Below, piece by piece: positions 24,675 to 31,650 of a stretch of DNA of 32,270 bases. Location: contig PHBW01000034.1 of assembly GCA_002840715.1 (NCBI GenBank), positions 1-32,270 on the forward strand. Direction: 5' to 3'. Source of the stretch: Chloroflexi bacterium HGW-Chloroflexi-4. GTDB lineage: Bacteria > Chloroflexota > Anaerolineae > Anaerolineales > Anaerolineaceae. Within the stretch, counting starts at the first letter, position 1. Every line of letters starts with the position of its first letter. A program made the translations under genes and the position numbers. The notes under the pieces were generated by a model that saw only the letters and a program-made list of their open reading frames with translations, made no database searches and was not told the DNA's origin.

Positions 24675-25283
24675 ATGAATAAGTTACTAATGCTGTTTAC
24701 AACAATTGGATTGTTTTTCTGTCCAACACTAGCCGCCTGTACTTCCAGAATACAGGCACCTGAATCAATTACGCTGGATACACCCCCAGCAAATATCCCA
24801 AATCCCGCGTCAGTCTATTGCGAGCAAAATGGGAATAAACTTGAAATTGTCACCGCCGCGGATGGCAGCCAATCCGGTGTATGTGTTTTTCCGGATGGCC
24901 GTAGCTGCGACGAGTGGGCATATTTCCGTGGGGAGTGCGGTATGGAGGCCATGGAAAATCCCAAGCTTAGCCAAACCAAAGAACCGACACCTAATGCCAG
25001 TGGTGGTTATATGCAGCCAGGTACTTCTGAACCAATTGAAGACTGGTGGGGTATCATCAAGAGCACTGACCCCGGTGCGCAATATGATGATTATTTTGAG
25101 AGACAGGATCTTGGTGGATCAATTTACTTTGGAATTAATTCATTGGACCCAGAGGTAGAAACGCAGATCGAAACCCTACGCGACAGCGGCAAGATTGTGC
25201 ATCTATATGGAACATTGTTCAGTAATGTGCCCGATTACAACGGCTCGCAGGTTCAGGTGGACCGCATTGTTGTTGAAGATTAA
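24675..25283 (+). CDS. lipoprotein with DUF333 (hemolysin-like) domain
   Basis: The 202-residue protein has a lipoprotein signal with lipobox LAAC (Cys22). It contains a DUF333 domain (about 42-88): 'NPASVYCEQNGNKLEIVTAA', 'DGSQSGVCVFPDGRSCDEWA', 'YFRGEC'. The second half ('DPGAQYDDYFERQ...GINS..PEVETQIETLRDSGKIVHLYG' and 'VPDYNGSQVQVDRI') looks like a separate small beta-rich domain often found behind DUF333 in this phylum. GGAG lies six bases before the ATG. It is anchored outside the membrane; function is unknown. Confidence 0.85.
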   Translation: MNKLLMLFTTIGLFFCPTLAACTSRIQAPESITLDTPPANIPNPASVYCEQNGNKLEIVTAADGSQSGVCVFPDGRSCDEWAYFRGECGMEAMENPKLSQTKEPTPNASGGYMQPGTSEPIEDWWGIIKSTDPGAQYDDYFERQDLGGSIYFGINSLDPEVETQIETLRDSGKIVHLYGTLFSNVPDYNGSQVQVDRIVVED

Positions 25284-25351
25284 CTAAAAACGATATGCAC
25301 TCATTGAGTAATAATTGGGAAAGTGATTCAACGATTCTCAGTTTGAACAAT

Positions 25352-25390
25352 GAATGGATTCGAACCCCTGACCACAAGGTTACGAGCCTG
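25352..25390 (-). pseudogene. tRNA 3'-half-like relic (copy 3a)
   Basis: On the minus strand: CAGGCTCGTAACC, GGTCAGGGG, TTCGAATCCATTC. It has a canonical TTCGAAT T-loop and a CTCGTAA anticodon-like loop. Stem pairing is incomplete and there is no 5' half. Confidence 0.5.
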
Positions 25391-25562
25391 AATCCTGAAA
25401 TCGAGTGCATAAGGGCTGATGGTGAAGCTGATACTTAGTGAGTTAAGACTCGTCTTTTCTCTTTCTTTGAGCCTGAGTGGAGTGATCTATTCTAAGCGGT
25501 AGCACAAGGGCATTGGGAATTTTCTTGAATTTTTCTATAATAAGTACGCCCAAATCCCCAAG

Positions 25563-25582
25563 ACCTATCCATATCGATAGGT
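25563..25582. promoter_or_regulatory. palindrome equivalent to that at 15811-15836
   Basis: ACCTATC and GATAGGT form a dyad around CATATC, followed by the AGGTTAAAAACCT dyad and TTGGTATATT, as in copy 2. The outer bases no longer pair perfectly. Confidence 0.5.
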
Positions 25583-25764
25583 TTTGAGGTTAAAAACCTA
25601 CCGATATTGGTATATTGTAATGGAATTACTGGAATGATACCCTTGATCTATCTCAAGAAGAGAACAATTGAGTTGTCAACAAACAATCTCTTCTCAATTA
25701 AATAGTTCAAGGAATTAACGCATGTTTAAACCAAAAACGACCATTACTGGTCGTCTGGAAAATA

Positions 25765-25808
25765 GTAGCGGGGGTGCGATTCGAACGCACGACCTCCGGG
25801 TTATGAGC
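25765..25808 (-). pseudogene. tRNA-Met(CAT)-like 3'-half relic (copy 3b)
   Basis: On the minus strand the fragment reads GCTCATAACCCGGAGGTC, then a perfect T-arm (GTGCG, TTCGAAT, CGCAC), then CCCCGCTAC. The CTCATAA anticodon loop and 'ACCCGGAGGTCG' match bacterial initiator/elongator tRNA-Met. Homology stops just 5' of the anticodon, so no functional tRNA is encoded. A terminator hairpin with a T run follows on the same strand (25733-25754). Confidence 0.7.
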
Positions 25809-26078
25809 AAAGATCCTGAATCCGTGCCATTTGTGCGGCGGGTTCTGCAAATCAGCCAAACCGACGAACGCTGGTTATTGCTTACCCGGCACGCAGCAGT
25901 AGTTGATCGATATTCGTATAGTAGTCCTTTTACGTGGGTTCGTCAAGTCCTTTTTCCTGATTTCCTAAAGCAATATTTCCAATTCAATTTAATTAAATCC
26001 ACTTTCGAGTGGGGAGTACACCCTCCTTAATTCGCAAATAACGTTTTGCGTTTGTAGTTATTAATTTCCCATACATGG

Positions 26079-26786
26079 GTGTTTCACAATCTCAATAAAT
26101 GCCTGCATAAGGTAAGGGTCAATTCTATTCCCCTGCCAATCTATTTGCGCACCTACTTGCCGGCATTTTTTAGAAAGTTCGGAGTGTCATTGAAGATGCC
26201 AGATAAGGATTTTGATTACTTATTCCCTCAAGCAAAAGCTAACCCGGTTGAGCTTAGGGGATATGTTTGGAAAGTCATAGTGGATCCAACCCGCAATGAT
26301 GATGATCCAGGTATGTTTTTCGGGAGATTATTTCGAATGATCGATATCCGACTCAATCGAGACGAGAAATCTACCTGGCCGGAAGGGATTATTTTTGAGA
26401 ATGTGACCTCAGGTTGTCGACTCACTTATCAAAATGGCTTATTGATGGATCTGTCGAATTCCAAAGTGATTCAGAAGAAGCCAAGAGTACGTGATCGTAG
26501 CCGGCGTTCATTATGCAGAAGTGACATAAAGGGTAAACCCATGACCAAAAAACCAAATCAAATTTCCTCAAATAGTCAGATGCGCCGGTTTGTATTGATT
26601 CGGGTGGAAGATCTCACCGGTGTATCAGGTACTGGCGAGGTTGCTGAAGGAACTGTATTTAGCAGTGGTTTGGCAGTCATTCGATGGCTCAGGGAACCTT
26701 TTGCTATGGGTGTTTATCAAAATCTCGATGATGTCATTTCTGTCCATGGTCATGAAGGTCGAACCCAACTGCAATTTATAGATTAA
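26079..26786 (+). CDS. hypothetical protein, possibly two fused units
   Basis: The frame encodes 235 residues. The C-terminal 80 ('RFVLIRVEDLTGVSGTGEVA', 'EGTVFSSGLAVIRWLREPFA', 'DDVISVHGHEGRTQLQFID') match a small hypothetical family that usually stands alone in Chloroflexota and Actinobacteria, beginning near the internal ATG 26541 (MTKKPNQ). The first 150 residues are unrecognised. The start could be 26079 or 26196 (MPDKDF, with GGAG at 26181). The basic linker 'KKPRVRDRSRRSLCRSDIKG' joins the two parts. The gene may therefore be a fusion, or two genes whose separating stop was lost. ParA follows 11 bases later. Confidence 0.55.
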   Translation: MFHNLNKCLHKVRVNSIPLPIYLRTYLPAFFRKFGVSLKMPDKDFDYLFPQAKANPVELRGYVWKVIVDPTRNDDDPGMFFGRLFRMIDIRLNRDEKSTWPEGIIFENVTSGCRLTYQNGLLMDLSNSKVIQKKPRVRDRSRRSLCRSDIKGKPMTKKPNQISSNSQMRRFVLIRVEDLTGVSGTGEVAEGTVFSSGLAVIRWLREPFAMGVYQNLDDVISVHGHEGRTQLQFID

Positions 26787-26797
26787 GGAGAAAACAA

Positions 26798-27568
26798 ATG
26801 ACCACAAAGATTATCACCATTTCCAATCAAAAAGGCGGGGTAGGTAAGACAACCACTGCTGTAAACCTGGCACATGCCCTTACTCAAAAAAATAAGCAAG
26901 TGTTATTGATTGACCTTGATCCTCAAGGGCAATGTGCAACCAAGCTTGGCATGGATAGTCAGATGGGAACCTATTATTTCCTAACCACCCAACCAGATTC
27001 TCCAACCGAAATTACTTTTATCCGTCAATGGGTTCGGGATACAGGACGTGATTCCCTTCAATTGATTGCAGGAAACTCAATGACTTCCGCTGCGCAAATG
27101 ATGTTGGGTGTCCAAGATCAACCGATCTCCTACATCAAAGACCTTCTCAAAACTTTCACGAAAGACCGGTTGGACTACATCATTTTTGACACCTCCCCTT
27201 CTGTGGGTGGTTTGCAGGAACGTGCGATTTGGGCAGCAGACCTGGTGATCGTTCCAACAGCGACTGAATTTGCGTCTTTGGATTCGTTAGCCAAAACAGT
27301 CACGACCATCCAGACCTTGAGAGACAAGAAGAACTGGAAGGGGGGATTGTTGGGAATTTTACCGACCTTCTTTGATAGCACCAACGAGTCACGCGACTCA
27401 ATGCAGGACCTACAGGTGACATTCAAAGAGAAAGTAATTTCCCCGGTACACCGGGCGACCGTCTTGCGCGAATGCTGGTCGGAAGCAAAGACTATTTTCG
27501 AGTACGCTCCGGAAACGCGGGCTGCAGAAGAATACAAGTCTTTGGCAACTCTTGTATTGAAATATTAG
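26798..27568 (+). CDS. parA: ParA-family partition ATPase
   Basis: The 256-residue protein begins 'MTTKIITISNQKGGVGKTTT', the deviant Walker A of ParA/MinD ATPases, followed by 'VLLIDLDPQGQCATKLG' (Walker A') and 'DYIIFDTSPSVGG' (Walker B). It lacks the N-terminal helix-turn-helix of the longest ParA proteins, so it is of the short class. It should bind DNA cooperatively with ATP and move replicon copies apart with a centromere-binding partner, probably the next gene. AAGGAG lies eight bases before the ATG. Confidence 0.92.
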   Translation: MTTKIITISNQKGGVGKTTTAVNLAHALTQKNKQVLLIDLDPQGQCATKLGMDSQMGTYYFLTTQPDSPTEITFIRQWVRDTGRDSLQLIAGNSMTSAAQMMLGVQDQPISYIKDLLKTFTKDRLDYIIFDTSPSVGGLQERAIWAADLVIVPTATEFASLDSLAKTVTTIQTLRDKKNWKGGLLGILPTFFDSTNESRDSMQDLQVTFKEKVISPVHRATVLRECWSEAKTIFEYAPETRAAEEYKSLATLVLKY

Positions 27569-27576
27569 AGGTCAGG

Positions 27577-28278
27577 ATGCCCAGGCGCGATGCATTCACA
27601 GATTTACGTGATCCTCTTCCATTGACTGATGGTGAGGAGAATAAGCCGCATGATCCCACAATACTCATACGACAACCATTGGATTTAATTCCCACAGCAG
27701 ATCTCAAGAAGAAAAGATTGCGAAAGTGGGAACTGATTCATCGGTTTGAAACCGTGACCTACAGGGGAATTCCACGGCAAGTTGTGGAGCAGATTGTTGA
27801 AATTGCTCAGCGTCTTTCGGTTCCCAGGGATGAAGTTGTCAGGGCATTCCTTGAGTACGGAGTAAAACTTTACCGAACTGAAAAACTCAGTCTTTTTGCG
27901 TACCCCAAAGCCCAACGGATGACGCTGTTTCCGGAAGGAGGTCAAGGAAATCCTGTTTTGCCTTCTCAAAAAAATACAGACCAGAATTGGTTGTCGGAAG
28001 CATTTCCTGTTCCCGAAAAGAAATTAATGGCATCCAAAAAGAAAAAATCCAAGAAAGGCCAAGATACCATCCCCAATTGGGAGATGCGAGTAACTTTCAG
28101 AATCCCGGCTCTATTAAAGGAAGATGTTCGAGCTATTGCAAGGGAGCACACCTTGCCAGTCGGAGAAGTTGTTTGGTTCTTCGTTATGGAGGGTACGAAA
28201 GTTTTTCAGAATGGAACCTTACACCTTCAACCATCACCCAAGACCATTAGGAAGACTTTGTTTCAGGAAGGATGTTAA
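27577..28278 (+). CDS. protein with two ribbon-helix-helix-like repeats, probable ParA partner
   Basis: The 233-residue protein has two similar segments. The first (about 48-110) reads 'VTYRGIPRQVVEQIVEIAQR', 'LSVPRDEVVRAFLEYGVKLY', 'MTLFPEGG'; the second (about 168-228) reads 'RVTFRIPALLKEDVRAIARE', 'HTLPVGEVVWFFVMEGTKVF', 'KTLFQEG'. Each has the strand-helix-helix pattern of RHH DNA-binding domains, so one chain could imitate an RHH dimer. A lysine-rich linker joins them. Position just after parA and just before the CGCAGACG array suggests a centromere-binding or repressor role; this is inferred. The start is ATG 27577 with GAGGTCAGG upstream; a longer frame from 27472 would overlap parA. 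Confidence 0.65.
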   Translation: MPRRDAFTDLRDPLPLTDGEENKPHDPTILIRQPLDLIPTADLKKKRLRKWELIHRFETVTYRGIPRQVVEQIVEIAQRLSVPRDEVVRAFLEYGVKLYRTEKLSLFAYPKAQRMTLFPEGGQGNPVLPSQKNTDQNWLSEAFPVPEKKLMASKKKKSKKGQDTIPNWEMRVTFRIPALLKEDVRAIAREHTLPVGEVVWFFVMEGTKVFQNGTLHLQPSPKTIRKTLFQEGC

Positions 28279-28333
28279 TGGCCTCTCTGCTTTCCTGGAA
28301 AATCTACCAATATTTTTTCCAAGCCGAGAACTA

Positions 28334-28410
28334 CGTCTGCGTCCATGCTGACGTGCCGCAGACGTGCAGCTGACACGACGCAGACGTTGACGCAGACGGA
28401 GCCGCAGACG
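28334..28410. repeat. array of CGCAGACG boxes (iteron- or parS-like)
   Basis: Four direct copies of CGCAGACG lie at 28357-28364, 28379-28386, 28391-28398 and 28403-28410, and one inverted copy (CGTCTGCG) at 28334-28341. The last three are exactly 12 bp apart. The array fills the gap between the RHH-like gene and the DnaA_N-type gene, where a partition centromere, an autoregulatory operator or an origin would be expected. Confidence 0.7.
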
Positions 28411-28476
28411 TTGAATGAACAGGAAGCCCATAGAGGGGTCTTTCCTGTGGTATTTTTATCGATAGGGATTTCTTTT

Positions 28477-30612
28477 ATGAATGCAGTCGTTGAATTTTCA
28501 CCGGAAAAAGCCTGGCAAGCAGCAGTCGCTAACCTCGAAGTGGATATGTCGCGGGCGACTTTTAGCACCTGGGTGAAACCAACCCACCTGGTGGAATTTT
28601 CAGATGACACTTTTGTGATCGGCTGCATCAATGCTTATGGCCGCGATTGGTTAACAGATCGACTGACCACCACTTTGCAACGGTTCCTTACTGGTGTCTT
28701 AAACAGAGAAACTAAAGTTCGTTTTGTGGTCTTTGAAAAGGAAGTTGATGATGAGGATGATCTTGCTCATGAAGAAAATCAAGATCAAGGGGATGACGAG
28801 GAAAATCCTATTGAGCTGGATATCCACTATAGCTCTATCCGGAATATCCTGTTGGAACCCGGGCGGGTGGTTCGCTTACCAGTATATAACTTGCGTTGGC
28901 TGCCGTATGTCGGTTCGCAAGTTATTTTCCTGGTGATGGCATTGTGGCAGGAATATTATCTGGCGAGTGGCGGAAAAGGACGAAAAGGAAGTTGTAAAGT
29001 TTCAGTACGGGCTGAACGGATTTGTCAGTGGGCTGGGATCAGCCGGGCTCAGTTTTTTCGCTTACTACAACCTGGTAGCAGCCTGGGATGGTTTACACGA
29101 AAAATTGACACTGATCATGAAGTAGATAAGCGCTCAGGAAGGGCGAAAAAGTCCTCCAACAAATATGAACTATTCGAATCCCCGCTGACACCTGGGGACG
29201 CTGAAGACTTGAAGGCTTTTTTACTTTCTCATGGGATACAAGATTCCCCTCAGTCCGCGTTGCAATTGGCTATCAGCACAAATCCCAAAGAAATTTTCCA
29301 ATATCCGGTTCGACAACCTTCGGAAGAATTCAGCAAAATGATTCCACATCATCAGACCGTTCAGGATGTCATTAGAGAACTGGTTGGGTACCGGCTCGAT
29401 GGAGAGCTTTGCAACCTGGCGGACCAGCTTGCTGACCGCCTGGTAACACAGGGAGATTTCATCCTGGTCAGTTGGTACTTCCTGAAACATTGGTTACCCG
29501 TGCTAGGCGAAGACGCAGCCATGTTTGTTCTGATTTTGCGTAATTTGTGCTACTTCAATGATGAGACTGGCGAGATCCGAGATGAGGTCTGGATGGATGG
29601 CGGCTATGAAGCCATCGCAAACCGGTTAGGTATAAACAACCCGCGAGTGGTGGCGAACTGGCTGCCTGTCCGGATAGGGCGAGGGAAACGGAAAGACGAA
29701 TTGAGTGAACGCACGGTTGAAGAGCTTTCTCGCCGGCAACGACTACAAGACTTGCTGAGCTTGTTTGTTGAACGCACCGATCACCGGATCAATTCTGAGG
29801 GCAATTACGGTTGGAAATTCAAGGTGCAGCGGGTTGATCCTCTCACATCACAACACCAAACAATCCAACAGGCTACTTCATCCCTTTTTGCAAAAGCTGA
29901 AAATCAAGATGTTCTGGCTGAACTTGATTCCTGGATCAGTTATTTAGACAATGATTGTTTTGAGACTGTCAAAACGAAGCCAATGGTTGTTTTGAGACTC
30001 TCAGATTTAACCAATGATTGTTCTGAGACTCTCAAGAGTATCCTCAATGATTGTCTTGAGACGCTCGACCTGCAAGCCAATGATTGTTTTGAGACCCTTT
30101 TAAAGATTCTCAAAAGCTTTAAAGATTCCCTAAAAGATAAAGATACCTCCTCAACCCAATATTCTTCGAATTCGCGAAACGATCCTTCGAGCCAATCGGT
30201 GGCGGTGGTGACTGATTCGGAGGGAAATTGGTCTTTGGACAAGCTTTTAGCTCGCGCAGACAAGAAAAATCAGTCTGTTCTGATCGAGCAAGAAAAGAGC
30301 GCAATACCCTTCGTATCCTGGATAATACATGGCGCTTCCCAACCCGGCATCCAGAATCCGTATAGTCTGGCCATTGCCAAGCTGAAAGAAAATCCTGGGA
30401 TCAGTGCCGGCGGAGCCAGTGATCGCCTGGCTGCCATATCGCCTCGTGAACTTGTTCGTCTGATTGAGCATTCGTTCTCGTTTTATTCTCCATCCGATCG
30501 GAACTGGCGGATGCTTTTTGCGGAGGCGAAAAGGGATCGTATACGGCTCCTGGCAGATTCATTGGGATTGGTTCTGGACATCGAGGAGGAAACAGGTTGG
30601 ATAAGTAATTAA
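28477..30612 (+). CDS. large replication-initiator-like protein with DnaA N-terminal-type domain
   Basis: The 711-residue protein starts 'MNAVVEFSPEKAWQAAVANL' and 'EVDMSRATFSTWVKPTHLVE' followed by 'FVIGCINAYGRDWLTDRL', the DnaA_N pattern (W..A...L...M....F.TWVKP...........N....DWL). An acidic linker (about 90-110) follows. The middle ('YNLRWLPYVGSQVIFLVMAL', 'RAERICQWAGISRAQFFRLL', 'GGYEAIANRLGINNPRVVAN') looks like winged-helix DNA-binding units. No AAA+ Walker motif is seen, so it is not DnaA itself. Residues about 492-540 contain 'NDCFET' repeats caused by a DNA repeat. ATG 28477 is chosen because DnaA_N starts there and the earlier start 28345 lies inside the CGCAGACG array. It is probably the element's initiator. 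Confidence 0.75.
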   Translation: MNAVVEFSPEKAWQAAVANLEVDMSRATFSTWVKPTHLVEFSDDTFVIGCINAYGRDWLTDRLTTTLQRFLTGVLNRETKVRFVVFEKEVDDEDDLAHEENQDQGDDEENPIELDIHYSSIRNILLEPGRVVRLPVYNLRWLPYVGSQVIFLVMALWQEYYLASGGKGRKGSCKVSVRAERICQWAGISRAQFFRLLQPGSSLGWFTRKIDTDHEVDKRSGRAKKSSNKYELFESPLTPGDAEDLKAFLLSHGIQDSPQSALQLAISTNPKEIFQYPVRQPSEEFSKMIPHHQTVQDVIRELVGYRLDGELCNLADQLADRLVTQGDFILVSWYFLKHWLPVLGEDAAMFVLILRNLCYFNDETGEIRDEVWMDGGYEAIANRLGINNPRVVANWLPVRIGRGKRKDELSERTVEELSRRQRLQDLLSLFVERTDHRINSEGNYGWKFKVQRVDPLTSQHQTIQQATSSLFAKAENQDVLAELDSWISYLDNDCFETVKTKPMVVLRLSDLTNDCSETLKSILNDCLETLDLQANDCFETLLKILKSFKDSLKDKDTSSTQYSSNSRNDPSSQSVAVVTDSEGNWSLDKLLARADKKNQSVLIEQEKSAIPFVSWIIHGASQPGIQNPYSLAIAKLKENPGISAGGASDRLAAISPRELVRLIEHSFSFYSPSDRNWRMLFAEAKRDRIRLLADSLGLVLDIEEETGWISN
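29949..30099 (+). repeat. five 22-bp iteron-like repeats inside the initiator gene
   Basis: Copies lie at 29949-29970, 29981-30002, 30012-30033, 30045-30066 and 30078-30099. The consensus is CAATGATTG, then TTTT, then GAGACTCTC, with few changes per copy. Start-to-start spacing is 32, 31, 33 and 33 bp, about three helical turns. Four copies are in one reading frame (NDCFET); the second is in another (VVLRLS), so the DNA sequence rather than the peptide is conserved. Confidence 0.85.
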
Positions 30613-30677
30613 GTTGAGCATAGCCTTCGAGGGCTTTCGTATTCAAACAAACATTCATGAAGAGGAGAGTACAAATT

Positions 30678-31121
30678 ATGGCACAAGGCAATCTAACATG
30701 GCAGCGTGGTGACATCACCGGGGATATCTATTTTGATTATTTGCGTCCCCAGAATCAAGATCCCATCCCTTATGTTCGCTTATATCTGATGATCGATGGC
30801 AGCCCGGAATCGAAACCGGTGAAGGGATTACGGGTACTGATTTACGGCACCCTGGCCGAGTTGGTGTATGGACATGTTCAAAAAGGCAGTCGGATTGGGG
30901 TGGAAGGACATATTCAGTTGCGTTACCGGCCTAATATAACCACCCCTGTTTTCGAAGTCGTTGCTGAAAGAATTGAATTTATCCGCAATATCGATTACGA
31001 GCGAGGCAAACAGGTGATTGCGGATTTGAAACAAAGGGAAAAACGAAACTCTGCTGCTTCCGACATGGAAGTCATCACACAGATTCTTGAAATTGGAGAA
31101 TTTAGTCATGACAGTGATTAA
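30678..31121 (+). CDS. ssb: single-stranded DNA-binding (SSB-like) protein
   Basis: The 147-residue protein has an OB-fold pattern: 'YVRLYLMIDGSPESKPVKGL', 'RVLIYGTLAELVYGHVQKGS', 'RIGVEGHIQLRYR', 'VFEVVAERIEFI'. The 'G.LAE.....KGS.I.VEG......FEVVAE.I.F' series is typical of SSB proteins. The acidic C-terminal tail of chromosomal SSB is only loosely present (ends 'GEFSHDSD'). ATG 30678 is set by GAGGAGAG about nine bases upstream; a frame from 30657 adds seven residues. It overlaps the next gene by 14 bases and probably protects single strands during the element's replication or transfer. Confidence 0.82.
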   Translation: MAQGNLTWQRGDITGDIYFDYLRPQNQDPIPYVRLYLMIDGSPESKPVKGLRVLIYGTLAELVYGHVQKGSRIGVEGHIQLRYRPNITTPVFEVVAERIEFIRNIDYERGKQVIADLKQREKRNSAASDMEVITQILEIGEFSHDSD

Positions 31122-31650
31122 TCAGAGTGATCCAGAAATCCATATTTCAGAAGAAAAGCTGCAAAAGTTAGGGTGGATACTTTTGAGTCTGGCTGTGATT
31201 TTCACGATTATCGGTGCCTTTGTTTCCCCATTGGATGAACAGGGGAAGCCAGTTCTCTTGCTGCCCGAGGTTAAGGCGGTTGAGGATTACCGGAGATCTG
31301 CTCAAACATGGATATCTGAGCTGACTGTTTTGGACGGTGAGATCGCGCGCGTCATCGCTGCTGAACAGCAAGGAGATCTCTTTTCGCAGTCCAGGTCTGC
31401 ACAGCAGACTCTCCAGCATGCGGTTGAACTTGCCCAACAGGTTGACCGCACCCGAGTGCCTCCAATCGGTATGGGATTGCATGAGCAAATGCTCTCGACC
31501 ACTCTGAGCTACCTTGAGGCTGCCCGCAGCGCTTTGCAGTGGATCAGCGCGCCTGAACAGAAAAACCAGGACCAGGCAATCCAGATTTTGGAAGATGCGC
31601 GCCAGTTGAAATCAGAATTGGAGAAAAATAAGTGGTTGATTTCACGTTAG
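31108..31650 (+). CDS. single-pass membrane protein with coiled-coil
   Basis: The 180-residue protein has a short cytoplasmic N-terminus, one membrane helix (about 20-41, 'LGWILLSLAVIFTIIGAFVS') and a mostly helical rest rich in Gln, Glu and Ala. No family is recognised. ATG 31108 is chosen for GGAG at 31096-31099; an upstream ATG 31087 is in frame. Overlaps on both sides indicate one operon with the SSB-like gene and the next gene. Confidence 0.65.
   Translation: MTVINQSDPEIHISEEKLQKLGWILLSLAVIFTIIGAFVSPLDEQGKPVLLLPEVKAVEDYRRSAQTWISELTVLDGEIARVIAAEQQGDLFSQSRSAQQTLQHAVELAQQVDRTRVPPIGMGLHEQMLSTTLSYLEAARSALQWISAPEQKNQDQAIQILEDARQLKSELEKNKWLISR

Larger units (their letters stand above)
25320..25965. 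repeat. dispersed repeat, copy 3 (long form), at the edge of the replication/partition block
   Basis: This copy is homologous to copy 2 (15530-16265) along its length and to copy 1 in its second half. It contains the two minus-strand tRNA-like fragments, the palindrome and the terminator hairpin. Its T-arm and anticodon regions are the best preserved of all copies. An open frame at 25722-26030 is a by-product of the repeat ('GAIRTHDLRV' is the translation of a reversed tRNA) and is not called as a gene. Nothing else is seen between 25284 and 26078. Confidence 0.85.

Noticed and set aside
25765..25808. Functional tRNA-Met gene
   Set aside because: Only the 3' half from the anticodon loop onward is present; the D-arm and 5' acceptor strand cannot be found on either side.
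25722..26030. 102-residue open frame with 'GAIRTHDLRV'
   Set aside because: It is the forward translation of a repeat containing a reversed tRNA 3' half; the peptide is a known kind of artefact and the other repeat copies do not keep the frame.
28334..28410. CRISPR array
   Set aside because: Repeat units are 8 bp at 12-bp pitch with no spacer-length intervals and no cas genes.
28345..28476. Extended N-terminus of the initiator gene (start at 28345)
   Set aside because: The extra 44 residues are encoded by the CGCAGACG array and show no family similarity, while the DnaA_N-type domain begins at ATG 28477.
29940..30263. Minus-strand frame with repeated 'VSKQSL'
   Set aside because: The repetition only reflects the 22-bp DNA repeats of the initiator gene on the other strand.
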